Positions 14,730 to 27,625 of a DNA stretch of 64,000 nucleotides are shown here, in pieces. The notes under the pieces were generated by a model. The model was not told the DNA's origin and did no database searches. It saw only the letters and a program-made list of their open reading frames with translations. Numbering within the stretch: position 1 is the first letter of the stretch; the number at the start of each line of letters is the position of its first letter. The stretch comes from Zea mays (lineage: Eukaryota; Streptophyta; Magnoliopsida; Poales; Poaceae), in assembly GCF_902167145.1 (NCBI RefSeq), contig NW_023366917.1, positions 1 to 64,000 on the forward strand, in the 5' to 3' direction. Position numbers and translations under genes: made by a program.

Positions 14730-17700
14730 CCATAAATCCAAGAATGTAATCTATGGCAAGGAAACATATGTGGGGTGAGGTTTATGAGCCTCTGGTCGAA
14801 GATCAATGGCCACACAACCCCCATTTTTGTCGAAAATAGCCATGAATGACCATTTTCAAAAATACCAAAGGCTAACACCTACGGATTTTTGCCCAAGAAA
14901 TGGTCTCCACCAGAAATCCAAGAATGTGATCTATGGCAAGGAAACATATGTGGGGTGAGGTGTATGAGCCTCTGGTCGACGATCAATGGCCACACAACCC
15001 TAATTTTTGTCGAAAATAGCCATGAACGACCATTTTCAATGACACTGAAGGCTAACACCTACGGATTTTTGACCAAGAAATGGTCTCCACCATAAATCCA
15101 AGAATGTGATCTATGGCAAGGAAACATATGTGTAGTGAGGTGTATGAGCCTTTGGTCGAAGATCAATGGCCACACAACCCCCATTTTTGTCGAAAATAGC
15201 CATGAATGACCATTTACAATAATACCGAAGGCTAACACCTACGGATTTTTGACCAAGAAATGGTCTCCACCAGAAATCCAAGAATGTGATCTATGGCAAG
15301 GAAACATATGTGGGGTGAGGTGTACGAGCCTCTGGTCGATCATCAATGGCCACACAACCCCCATTTTTGTCGAAAATAGCCATGAACGACCATTTTCAAT
15401 GACACTGAAGGCTAACACCTACGGATTTTTGACCAAGAAATGGTCTCCACCAGAAATCCAAGAATGTGATCTATGGCAAGGAAACATATGTGGGGTGAGG
15501 TGTACGAGCCTCTGGTCGATGATCAATGGCCACACAACCCCCATTTTGCCGAAAATAGCCATGAACGACCATTTTCAATAATACCGAAGGCTAACACGTA
15601 CGAGTATTTAACCAAGAAATGGTCTCCACCAGAAATCCAAGAATGTGATCTACGACAAGGAAACATATGTGGGGTGAGGTGTATGAGCCTCTGGTCGACG
15701 ATCAATGGCCACACAACCCCCATTTTGCCGAAAATAGCCATGAACGACCATTTTCAATAATACCGAAGGCTAACACGTACGAGTTTTTGACCAAGAAATG
15801 GTCTCCACCAAAAATCCAAGAATGTAATCTATGGCAAGGAAACATATGTGGGGTGAGATTTATGAGCCTCTAGTCGATGATAAATGGCCACACAACCCCC
15901 ATTTTGCCGAAAATAGCCATGAATGACCATTTTCAATAATACCGAAGGCTAACACCTACGGATTTTTGACCAAGAAATGGTCTCCACCAGAAATCCAAGA
16001 ATGTGATCTATGGCAAGGAAACATATGTGGGGTGAGGTGTATGAGCGTCTGGTCGATGATCAATGGCCACACAACCCCCATTTTTGTCGAAAATAGCCAT
16101 GAACGACCATTTTCAATAATACCGAAGGCTAACACCTACGGATTTTGACCAAGAAATGGTCTCCACCATAAATCCAAGAATGTGATCTATGGCAAGGAAA
16201 CATATGTGGGGTGAGGTGTATGAGCGTCTGGTCGATGATCAATGGCCACACAACCCCCATTTTGGTCGAAAATAGCCATGAACGACCATTTTCAATAATA
16301 TCGAAGGCTAACACCTACGGATTTTTGACCAAGAAATGGTCTCCACCAGAAATCCAAGAATGTGATCTACGACAAGGAAACATATGTGGGGTGAGGTGTA
16401 TGAGCCTCTGGTCGACGATCAATGGCCACACAACCCCCATTTTTGTCGAAAATAGCCATGAATGACCATTTTCAAAAATACCAAAGGCTAACACGTACGG
16501 ATTTTTGACCAAGAAATGGTCTCCACCAGAAATCCAAGAATGTGATCTATGGCAAGGAAACATATGTGGGGTGAGTTGTATGAGCCTCTGGTCGATGATC
16601 AATGGCCACACAACCCCCATTTTTGTCGAAAATAGCCATGAATGACCATTTACAATAATACCGAAGGCTAACACCTACGGATTTTTGACCAAGAAATGGT
16701 CTCCACCAGAAATCCAAGAATGTGATCTATGGCAAGGAAACATATGTGGGGTGAGGTGTATGAGCCTCTGGTCGATGATCAATGGCCACACAACCCCCAT
16801 TTTTGTCGAAAATAGCCATGAACGACCATTTTCAATAATACCGAAGGCCAACACGTACGAGTTTTTGACCAAGAAATGGTCTCTACCAAAAATCCAAGAA
16901 TGTGATCTATGGCAAGGAAACATATATGTAGTGAGGTGTACGAGCCTCTGGTCGATGATCAATGGCCACACAACCCCCATTTTTGTCGAAAATAGCCATG
17001 AATGACCATTTTCAATAATACCGAAGGCTAACACCTACGGATTTTTGACCGAGAAATGGTCTCCGCCAGAAATCCAAGAATGTGATCTATGGCAAGGAAA
17101 CATATGTGGGGTGAGGTGTACGAGCCTCTGGTCGATGATCAATGGCCACAGAACCCCCATTTTGCCGAAAATAGCCATGAACGACCATTTTCAATAATAC
17201 CGAAGGCTAACACGTACGAGTTTTTGACCAAGAAATGGTCTCCACCAAAAATCCAACAATGTGATCTATGGCAAGGAAACATATGTGTAGTGAGGTGTAC
17301 GAGCCTTTGGTTGATGATCAATGGCCACACAACCCCCATTTTTGTCAAAAATAGCCATGAATGACCATTTTCAATAATACCGAAGGCTAACACCTACGGA
17401 TTTTTGACCAAGAAATGGTCTCCACCAGAAATCCAAGAATGTGATCTATGGCAAGGAAACATATGTGGGGTGAGGTGTACGAGCCTCTGGTCGATGATCA
17501 ATGGCCACACAACCCCCATTTTGCCGAAAATAGCCATGAACGACCATTTTCAATAATACCGAAGGCTAACACGTACGAGTATTTAACCAAGAAATGGTCT
17601 CCACCAGAAATCCAAGAATGTGATCTACGACAAGGAAACATATGTGGGGTGAGGTGTATGAGCCTCTGGTCGACGATCAATGGCCACACAACCCCCATTT

Positions 17701-20700
17701 TGCCGAAAATAGCCATGAACGACCATTTTCAATAATACCGAAGGCTAACACGTACGAGTATTTAACCAAGAAATGGTCTCCACCAGAAATCCAAGAATGT
17801 GATCTATGGCAAGGAAACATATGTGGGGTGAGGTTTATGAGCCTCTAGTCGATGATAAATGGCCACACAACCCCCATTTTTTATGAAAATAGCCATGAGC
17901 GACCTTGAAAATAGCCATGAGCGACCATTTTCAATAATACAAGAGGCTAACACATACGGATTTTAGACCAAGAAATGGTCTCCACCAGAAATCCAAGAAT
18001 GTGATCTATGGCAAGGAAACATATGTGGGGTGAGGTGTATGAGCGTCTGGTCGATGATCAATGGCCACACAACCCCCATTTTTGTCGAAAATAGCCATGA
18101 ACGACCATTTCCAATAATACCGAAGGCTAACACCTACGGATTTTTGACCAAGAAATGGTCTCCACCAGAAATCCAAGAATGTGATCTATGGCAAGGAAAC
18201 ATATGTGGGGTGAGGTGTATGAGCCTCTGGTCGACGATCAATGGCCACACAACCCTAATTTTTGTCGAAAATAGCCATGAACGACCATTTTCAATGACAC
18301 TGAAGGCTAACACCTACGGATTTTTGACCAAGAAATGGTCTCCACCAGAAATCCAAGAATGTGATCTACGACAAGGAAACATATGTGGGGTGAGGTGTAT
18401 GAGCCTCTGGTCGACGATCAATGGCCACACAACCCCCATTTTGCCGAAAATAGCCATGAATGACCATTTTCAATAATATCGAAGGCTAACACCTACGGAT
18501 TTTTGACCAAGAAATGGTCACCACCAGAAATCCAAGAATGTGATCTACGACAAGGAAACATATGTGGGGTGAGGTGTATGAGCCTCTGGTCGACGATCAA
18601 TGGCCACACAACCCCCATTTTGCCGAAAATAGCCATGAATGACCATTTTCAATAATACCGAAGGCTAACACGTACGAGTTTTTAACCAAGAAATGGTTTC
18701 CACCAGAAATCCAAGAATGTAATCTATGGCAAGGAAACATATGTGGGGTGAGGTTTATGAGCCTCTAGTCGATGATAAATGGCCACACAACCCCCATTTT
18801 TTTATGAAAATAGCCATGAGCGACCTTGAAAATAGCCATGAGCGACCATTTTCAATAATACTAGAGGCTAACACCTACGGATTTTAGACCAAGAAATGGT
18901 CTCCACCAGAAATCCAAGAATGTGATCTATGGCAAGGAAACATATGTGGGGTGAGGTGTATGAGCCTCTGGTCGACGATCAATGGCCACACAACCCCCAT
19001 TTTGCCGAAAATAGCCATGAACGACCATTTTCAATAATACCGAAGGCTAACACGTACGAGTTTTTGACCAAGAAATGGTCTCCACCAAAAATCCAAGAAT
19101 GTGATCTATGGCAAGGAAACATATGTGGGGTGAGATTTATGAGCCTCTAGTCGATGATAAATGGCCACACAACCCCCATTTTGCCGAAAATAGCCATGAA
19201 TGACCATTTTCAATAATACCGAAGGCTAACACCTACGGATTTTTGACCAAGAAATGGTCTCCACCAGAAATCCAAGAATGTGATCTATGGCAAGGAAACA
19301 TATGTGGGGTGAGGTGTATGAGCGTCTGGTCGATGATCAATGGCCACACAACCCCCATTTTTGTCGAAAATAGCCATGAACGACCATTTTCAATAATACC
19401 GAAGGCTAACACCTACGGATTTTTGACCAAGAAATGGTCTCCACCATAAATCCAAGAATGTGATCTATGGCAAGGAAACATATGTGGGGTGAGGTGTATG
19501 AGCGTCTGGTCGATGATCAATGGCCACACAACCCCCATTTTGGTCGAAAATAGCCATGAACGACCATTTTCAATAATATCGAAGGCTAACACCTACGGAT
19601 TTTTGACCAAGAAATGGTCTCCACCAGAAATCCAAGAATGTGATCTACGACAAGGAAACATATGTGGGGTGAGGTGTATGAGCCTCTGGTCGACGATCAA
19701 TGGCCACACAACCCCCATTTTTGTCGAAAATAGCCATGAATGACCATTTTCAAAAATACCAAAGGCTAACACGTACGGATTTTTGACCAAGAAATGGTCT
19801 CCACCAGAAATCCAAGAATGTGATCTATGGCAAGGAAACATATGTGGGGTGAGTTGTATGAGCCTCTAGTCGATGATCAATGGCCACACAACCCCCATTT
19901 TTGTCGAAAATAGCCATGAATGACCATTTACAATAATACCGAAGGCTAACACCTACAGATTTTTGACCAAGAAATGGTCTCCACCAGAAATCCAAGAATG
20001 TGATCTATGGCAAGGAAACATATGTGGGGTGAGGTGTATGAGCCTCTGGTCGATGATCAATGGCCACACAACCCCCATTTTTGTCGAAAATAGCCATGAA
20101 CGACCATTTTCAATAATACCGAAGGCCAACACGTACGAGTTTTTGACCAAGAAATGGTCTCTACCAAAAATCCAAGAATGTGATCTATGGCAAGGAAACA
20201 TATGTGTAGTGAGGTGTACGAGCCTCTGGTCGATGATCAATGGCCACACAACCCCCATTTTTGTCGAAAATAGCCATGAATGACCATTTTCAATAATACC
20301 GAAGGCTAACACCTACGGATTTTTGACCGAGAAATGGTCTCCACCAGAAATCCAAGAATGTGATCTATGGCAAGGAAACATATGTGGGGTGAGGTGTACG
20401 AGCCTCTGGTCGATGATCAATGGCCACAGAACCCCCATTTTGCCGAAAATAGCCATGAACGACCATTTTCAATAATACCGAAGGCTAACACGTACGAGTT
20501 TTTGACCAAGAAATGGTCTCCACCAAAAATCCAACAATGTGATCTATGGCAAGGAAACATATGTGTAGTGAGGTGTACGAGCCTTTGGTTGATGATCAAT
20601 GGCCACACAACCCCCATTTTTGTCAAAAATAGCCATGAATGACCATTTTCAATAATACCGAAGGCTAACACCTACGGATTTTTGACCAAGAAATGGTCTC

Positions 20701-23700
20701 CACCAGAAATCCAAGAATGTGATCTATGGCAAGGAAACATATGTGGGGTGAGGTGTACGAGCCTCTGGTCGATGATCAATGGCCACACAACCCCCATTTT
20801 GCCGAAAATAGCCATGAACGACCATTTTCAATAATACCGAAGGCTAGCACGTACGAGTTTTTAACCAAGAAATGGTCTCCACCAGAAATCCAAGAATGTG
20901 ATCTATGGCAAGGAAACATATGTGGGGTGAGGTTTATGAGCCTCTAGTCGATGATAAATGGCCACACAACCCCCATTTTTTATGAAAATAGCCATGAGCG
21001 ACCTTGAAAATAGCCATGAGCGACCATTTTCAATAATACAAGAGGCTAACACATACGGATTTTAGACCAAGAAATGGTCTCCACCAGAAATCCAAGAATG
21101 TGATCTATGGCAAGGAAACATATGTGGGGTGAGGTGTATGAGCGTCTGGTCGATGATCAATGGCCACACAACCCCCATTTTTGTCGAAAATAGCCATGAA
21201 CGACCATTTTCAATAATACCGAAGGCTAACACCTACGGATTTTTGACCAAGAAATGGTCTCCACCAGAAATCCAAGAATGTGATCTATGGCAAGGAAACA
21301 TATGTGGGGTGAGGTGTATGAGCCTCTGGTCGACGATCAATGGCCACACAACCCTAATTTTTGTCGAAAATAGCCATGAACGACCATTTTCAATGACACT
21401 GAAGGCTAACACCTACGGATTTTTGACCAAGAAATGGTCTCCACCAGAAATCCAAGAATGTGATCTACGACAAGGAAACATATGTGGGGTGAGGTGTATG
21501 AGCCTCTGGTCGACGATCAATGGCCACACAACCCCCATTTTGCCGAAAATAGCCATGAATGACCATTTTCAATAATATCGAAGGCTAACACCTACGGATT
21601 TTTGACCAAGAAATGGTCACCACCAGAAATCCAAGAATGTGATCTACGACAAGGAAACATATGTGGGGTGAGGTGTATGAGCCTCTGGTCGACGATCAAT
21701 GGCCACACAACCCCCATTTTGCCGAAAATAGCCATGAATGACCATTTTCAATAATACCGAAGGCTAACACGTACGAGTTTTTAACCAAGAAATGGTTTCC
21801 ACCAGAAATCCAAGAATGTAATCTATGGCAAGGAAACATATGTGGGGTGAGGTTTATGAGCCTCTAGTCGATGATAAATGGCCACACAACCCCCATTTTT
21901 TTATGAAAATAGCCATGAGCGACCTTGAAAATAGCCATGAGCGGCCATTTTCAATAATACTAGAGGCTAACACCTACGGATTTTAGACCAAGAAATGGTC
22001 TCCACCAGAAATCCAAGAATGTGATCTATGGCAAGGAAACATATGTGGGGTGAGGTGTATGAGCGTCTGGTCGATGATCAATGGCCACACAACCCCCATT
22101 TTTGTCGAAAATAGCCATGAACGACCATTTTCAATAATACCGAAGGCTAACACCTACGGATTTTTGACCAAGAAATGGTCTCCACCAGAAATCCAAGAAT
22201 GTGATCTATGGCAAGGAAACATATGTGGGGTGAGGTGTATGAGCCTCTGGTCGACGATCAATGGCCACACAACCCTAATTTTTGTCGAAAATAGCCATGA
22301 ACGACCATTTTCAATGACACTGAAGGCTAACACCTACGGATTTTTGACCAAGAAATGGTCTCCACCAGAAATCCAAGAATGTGATCTACGACAAGGAAAC
22401 ATATGTGGGGTGAGGTGTATGAGCCTCTGGTCGACGATCAATGGCCACACAACCCCCATTTTGCCGAAAATAGCCATGAATGACCATTTTCAATAATATC
22501 GAAGGCTAACACCTACGGATTTTTGACCAAGAAATGGTCACCACCAGAAATCCAAGAATGTGATCTACGACAAGGAAACATATGTGGGGTGAGGTGTATG
22601 AGCCTCTGGTCGACGATCAATGGCCACACAACCCCCATTTTGCCGAAAATAGCCATGAATGACCATTTTCAATAATACCGAAGGCTAACACGTACGAGTT
22701 TTTAACCAAGAAATGGTTTCCACCAGAAATCCAAGAATGTAATCTATGGCAAGGAAACATATGTGGGGTGAGGTTTATGAGCCTCTAGTCGATGATAAAT
22801 GGCCACACAACCCCCATTTTTTTATGAAAATAGCCATGAGCGACCTTGAAAATAGCCATGAGCGACCATTTTCAATAATACTAGAGGCTAACACCTACGG
22901 ATTTTAGACCAAGAAATGGTCTCCACCAGAAATCCAAGAATGTGATCTATGGCAAGGAAACATATGTGGGGTGAGGTGTATGAGCGTCTGGTCGATGATC
23001 AATGGCCACACAACCCCCATTTTTGTCGAAAATAGCCATGAACGACCATTTTCAATAATACCGAAGGCTAACACGTACGAGGTTTTAACCAAGAAATGGT
23101 TTCCACCAGAAATCCAAGAATGTAATCTATGGCAAGGAAACATATGTGGGGTGAGGTGTATGAGCCTCTGGTCGATGATCAATGGCCACACAACCCCCAT
23201 TTTTGTCGAAAATAGCCATGAGCGACCATTTTCAATAATACCAAAGGCTAACACCTACGGATTTTAGGCCAAGAAATGGTCTCCACCAGAAATCCAAGAA
23301 TGTGATCTATGGCAAGGAAACATATATGGGGTGAGGTGTATGAGCCTCTGGTCGATGATCAATGGCCACACAACCCCCATTTTTGTCGAAAATAGCCATG
23401 AACGACCATTCTCAATAATACCGAAGGCTAACACGTACGAGTTTTTGACCAAGAAATGGTCTCCACCAAAAATCCAAGAATGTGATCTATGGCAAGGAAA
23501 CATATGTGGGGTGAGATTTATGAGCCTCTAGTCGATGATAAATGGCCACACAACACCCATTTTTTTATGAAAATAGCCATGAGCGACCATTTTCAATAAT
23601 ACTAGAGGCTAAGACCTACTGATTTTTGACCAAGAAATGGTCTCCACCAGAAATCCAATAATGTGATCTGTGGCAAGGAAACATATGTGGGGTGAGGTGT

Positions 23701-24085
23701 ATGAGCCTCTGATCGATGATCAATGGCCACACAACCCCCATTTTGCCGAAAATAGCCATGAATGACCATTTTCAATAATACCGAAGGCTAACACGTACGA
23801 GTTTTTAACCAAGAAATGGTTTCCACCAGAAATCCAAGAATGTGATCTATGGCAAGGAAACATATGTGGGGTGAGGTGTACGATCCTCTGGTCGATGATC
23901 AATGGCCACACAACCCCCATTTTTTATGAAAATAGCCATGAGCCACCATTTTCAATAATACTAGAGGCTAAGACCTACGGATTTTAGACCAAGAAATGGT
24001 CTCCACCAGAAATCCAAGAATGTGATCTATGGCAAGGAAACATATGTGGGGTGAGGTGTATGAGCGTCTGGTCGATGATCAATGG
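14730..24085 (-). repeat. Knob 180-bp satellite array, block B (inverted orientation)
   Basis: From about 14730 every unit reads as the reverse complement of block A: GGCCACACAACCCCCATT, then GAAAATAGCCATGA, then AAGAAATGGTCTCCACC, then CATATGTGGGGTGAGG. The switch is abrupt. The + unit runs to ATTGATCA near 14729 and the next bases, CCATAAATCCAAG, belong to the opposite strand at another position in the unit, so both sides are truncated. About 52 units are present. The same variant classes as in block A occur, including the 202-bp type (for example near 17900 and 18820). Confidence 0.93.
15660..22950 (-). repeat. Overlapping segmental duplications inside inverted block B (periods ~3277, 3099 and 921 bp)
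   Basis: Segment ~15660-17555 recurs at ~18937-20833 (offset 3277, becoming 3278 after a one-T difference near 16143). Segment ~17780-18930 recurs at ~20880-22030 (offset 3099) and again, with a further offset of 921, up to about 22950. Shared rare variants confirm this: the ATATGTGTAGTG unit near 17279 and 20556, and TGGTCACCACC near 18517, 21616 and 22537. Boundaries are approximate. Confidence 0.75.
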
Positions 24086-24106
24086 TGTGGCCATTGATCA
24101 TCGACC
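24071..24106. other. Inversion junction with perfect 16-bp hairpin
   Basis: At the return to + orientation, inverted-block sequence ending GATGATCAATGG is followed by TGTGG and then CCATTGATCATC. The arms (GGTCGATGATCAATGG and its exact complement) are 16 bp with a 5-base spacer. Because whole arrays of opposite orientation lie on either side, the symmetry continues outward imperfectly at satellite scale. Confidence 0.85.
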
Positions 24107-26279
24107 AGAGGCTCATACACCTCACCCCACATATGTTTCCTTGCCATAGATCACATTCTTGGATTTCTGGTGGAGACCATTTCTTGGTCAAAAATCCGTA
24201 GGTGTTAGCCTTCGGTATTATTGTAAATGGTCATTCATGGCTATTTTCGACAAAAATGGGGGTTGTGTGGCCATTGATCATCGACCAGAGGCTCATACAC
24301 CTCACTACACATATGTTTCCTTGCCATAGATCACATTCTTGGATTTCTGGTGGAGACCATTTCTTGGTCAAAAATCCGTAGGTGTTAGCCTTCGGTATTA
24401 TTGTAAATGGTCATTCATGGCTATTTTCGACAAAAATGGGGGTTGTGTGGCCATTGATCATCGACCAGATGCTCATACACCTCACCCCACATATGTTTCC
24501 TTGCCATAGATCACATTCTTGGATTTCTGGTGGAGACCATTTCTTGGTTAAAAACTCGTACGTGTTAGCCTTCGGTATTATTGAAAATGGTCGTTCATGG
24601 CTATTTTCGGCAAAATGGTGGTTGTGTGGCCATTGATCATCGACCAGAGGCTCGTACACCTCACCCCACATATGTTTCCTTGCCATAGATCACATTCTTG
24701 GATTTCTGGTGGAGACCATTTCTTGGTTAAAAACTCGTACGTGTTAGCCTTCGGTATTATTGAAAATGATCGTTCATGGCTATTTTCGGCAAAATGGGGG
24801 TTGTGTGGCCATTCATCATCGACCAGAGGCTCATAAACCTCACCCCACATATGTTTCCTTGCCATAGATTACATTCTTGGATTTCTGGTGGAAACCATTT
24901 CTTGGTTAAAAACTCGTACGTGTTAGCCTTCGGTATTATTGAAAATGGTCATTCATGGCTATTTTCGGCAAAATGGGGGTTGTGTGGCCATTGATCATCG
25001 ACCAGAGGCTCGTACATCTCACCCCACATATGTTTCCTTGCCATAGATCACATTCTTGGATTTCTGGTGGAGACCATTTCTTGGTCAAAAATCTGTACGT
25101 GTTAGCCTTTGGTATTTTTGAAAATGGTCATTCATGGCTATTTTCGACAAAAATGGGGGTTGTGTGGCCATTGATCATCGACTAGAGGCTCATACACCTC
25201 ACCCCACATATGTTTCCTTGCCATAGATCACATTCTTGGATTTCTGGTGGAGACCATTTCTTGGTCAAAAATCCGTAGGTGTTAGCCTTCGGTATTATTG
25301 AAAATGGTCATTCATGGCTATTTTCGACAAAAATGGGGGTTGTGTGGCCATTGATCATCGACCAGATGCTCATACACCTCACCCCACATATGTTTCCTTG
25401 CCATAGATCACATTCTTGGATTTCTGGTGGAGACCATTTCTTGGTCTAAAATCCGTAGGTGTTAGCCTCTAGTATTATTGAAAATGGTCGCTCATGGCTA
25501 TTCTCAAGGTCGCTCATGGCTATTTTCATAAAAAATGGGGGTTGTGTGGCCATTTATCATCGACTAGAGGCTCATAAACCTCACCCCACATATGTTTCCT
25601 TGCCATAGATTACATTCTTGGATTTCTGGTGGAGACCATTTCTTGGTTAAAAACTCGTACGTGTTAGCCTTCGGTATTATTGAAAATGGTCATTCATGGC
25701 TATTTTTGGCAAAATGGGGGTTGTGTGGCCATTGATCGTCGACCAGAGGCTCATACACCTCACCCCACATATGTTTCCTTGCCATAGATCACATTCTTGG
25801 ATTTCTGGTGGAGACCATTTCTTGGTCAAAAATCCGTAGGTGTTAGCCTTCGGTATTATTGTAAATGGTCATTCATGGCTATTTTCGACAAAAATGGGGG
25901 TTGTGTGGCCATTGATCATCGACCAGAGGCTCATACACCTCACTACACATATGTTTCCTTGCCATAGATCACATTCTTGGATTTCTGGTGGAGACCATTT
26001 CTTGGTTAAAAACTCGTACGTGTTAGCCTTCGGTATTATTGAAAATGGTCATTCATGGCTATTTTTGGCAAAATGGGGGTTGTGTGGCCATTGATCGTCG
26101 ACCAGAGGCTCATACACCTCACCCCACATATGTTTCCTTGTCGTAGATCACATTCTTGGATTTCTGGTGGAGACCATTTCTTGGTCAAAAATCCATAGGT
26201 GTTAGCCTTCGATATTATTGAAAATGGTCATTCATGGCTATTTTCGACAAAAATGGGGGTTGTGTGGCCATTGATTATC
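24086..26279 (+). repeat. Knob 180-bp satellite array, block C (+ orientation)
   Basis: About 12 units in the same orientation as block A, ending at the left edge of the retrotransposon. The last unit is interrupted after ATTGATTATC and resumes at 45252 with TTATCGACC. The array is therefore continuous once the insertion and one target copy are removed. Confidence 0.93.
26275..26279. repeat. Left target-site duplication (TTATC) of the outer element
   Basis: TTATC immediately precedes the LTR terminus TGATAGTC at 26280. It matches the five bases after the right LTR (45252-45256). Five-base duplications are usual for copia integrases. Most units have TCATC at this position, so the target unit carried a C-to-T variant. 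Confidence 0.95.
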
Positions 26280-27611
26280 TGATAGTCGCCTAGAGGGGGG
26301 GTGAATAGGGCGAAACTGAAATTTACAAATATAAACACAACTACAAGCCGGGTTAGCGTTAGAAATAAAACGAGTCCGCGAGAGAGGGCGAAAAACAAAT
26401 CGTAAGCAAATAATCAAGTGAGACACGCGGATTTGTTTTACCGAGGTTCGGTTCTTGCAAACCTACTCCCCGTTGAGGAGGCCACAAAGGCCGGGTCTCT
26501 TTCAACCCTTCCCTCTCTCAAACGATCCCTTGGATCGAGTGAGCTTTCTCTTCTTAATCACTTGGAACAAAAAGTTCCCACAAGGGCCACCACACAATTG
26601 GTGCCTCTTGCCTCGATTACAAGTGAGTGCTTGATCACAATGAAAGAGTCAAGAAGAAAGAAAGCAATCCAAGCGCAAGAGCTCGAAAGAACACAAGCAA
26701 ATCACTCTCTCTAGTCACTATGGCGTTGTGTGGAGTTTGGAGAGGATTTGATCTATTTGGTGTGTCTAGAATTGAATGCTAGAGCTCTTGTAGTAGTTGG
26801 GAAGTGGAAAACTTGGATGCAATGAATGGTGGGGTGGTTGGGGTATTTATAGCCTCAACCACCAAAAGTGGCCGTTGGGAGGCTGTCTGCTCGATGGCGC
26901 ACCGGACAGTCCGGTGCACACCGGACAGTCCGGTGCCCCCTGCCACATCATCACTGCCGTTGGATTCTGACCGTTGAAGCTTCTGACTTGTGGGCCCGCC
27001 TGGGTGTCCGGTGCACACCGGACAACTCCTGTTCATTGTCCGGTGCGCCAGTATGGGCGCGCCTGCCGTCTGCACGCGCAGAGCGCGCATTAAATGTGTT
27101 TTGCAGGTGACCGTTGGCGCGGAAGTAGCCGTTACTCCGTGGTTCACCGGACAGTCCGGTGCACACCGGACAGTCCGGTGAATTATAGCGGAGCGGCTGA
27201 ATTAAAATCCCGAGGTTGGTGAGTTCCTGAGGCTGCGCTTCCATGGAGCACCGGACACTGTCCAGTGTACACCGGACAGTCCGGTGAATTATAGCGGAGT
27301 CGCCTCTGGAAATTCCCGAAGGTGGCGAGTTTGAGCTGGAGTCCTCTGGTGCACCGGACACTGTCCGGTGGTGCACCGGACACTGTCCGGTGTACAGCGG
27401 ACAGTCCGGTGTTCCCAGACCAGAGGGCCTTCGGTTGCTTCTTTGCTTCATGGTTGAATCCAAAACTAGATCTTTTTATTGGCTGAGTGTGAACCTTTTA
27501 CACCTGTATAACTTATGCACTAGAGCAAACAAGTTAGTCCATTTAATTTGTGTTGGGCAATTCAACCACCAAAATCATTTAGGAACTAGGTGTAGGCCTA
27601 TTTCCCTTTCA
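26280..27611 (-). repeat. Left LTR (3' LTR) of the Sirevirus, 1332 bp
   Basis: It begins TGATAGTC and ends CCCTTTCA on the + strand, giving TG...CA termini on both strands. It is near-identical to 43936-45251. I count about 11 substitutions, all transitions, plus length changes in the G run near 26293 and in three palindrome clusters. A TATA motif for minus-strand transcription (TATTTATA on +) lies at 26844-26851. Confidence 0.95.
26900..27411. promoter_or_regulatory. Palindrome cluster CACCGGAC(A/ACT)GTCCGGTG in the left LTR
   Basis: Nine copies of a 17- or 19-bp palindrome start at 26900, 26919, 27145, 27164, 27249, 27270, 27352, 27374 and 27395; those at 27249 and 27395 have one mismatch. 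They sit upstream of the TATA motif in the element's direction, where LTR enhancers lie. Such palindromes are a described feature of Sirevirus LTRs; their role here is inferred only from position. Confidence 0.85.
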
Positions 27612-27625
27612 ATCTCCCCCTTTTT
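27612..27625 (-). other. Polypurine tract of the Sirevirus
   Basis: Read on the minus strand, AAAAAGGGGGAGAT directly abuts the 3' LTR start TGAAAGGG. This is the expected place for plus-strand DNA priming in reverse transcription. Confidence 0.88.

Noticed and set aside
28..26235. Dozens of 60-177-codon open frames on both strands of the satellite (left blocks)
   Set aside because: They repeat the same peptide phrases every 180 bp, overlap on both strands, have no start context or domain, and break at any indel. They are by-products of a stop-poor repeat.
1..26279. TR-1 (350-bp) knob repeats or CentC centromere repeats mixed in the array
   Set aside because: All units have K180 landmarks; longer periods are multiples of 180/202-bp units, not a different satellite.
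26418..27463. Open frames inside the left LTR on both strands (and their copies at 44079-45103)
   Set aside because: They lie wholly in LTR promoter sequence, contain translated palindromes, and match no domain.
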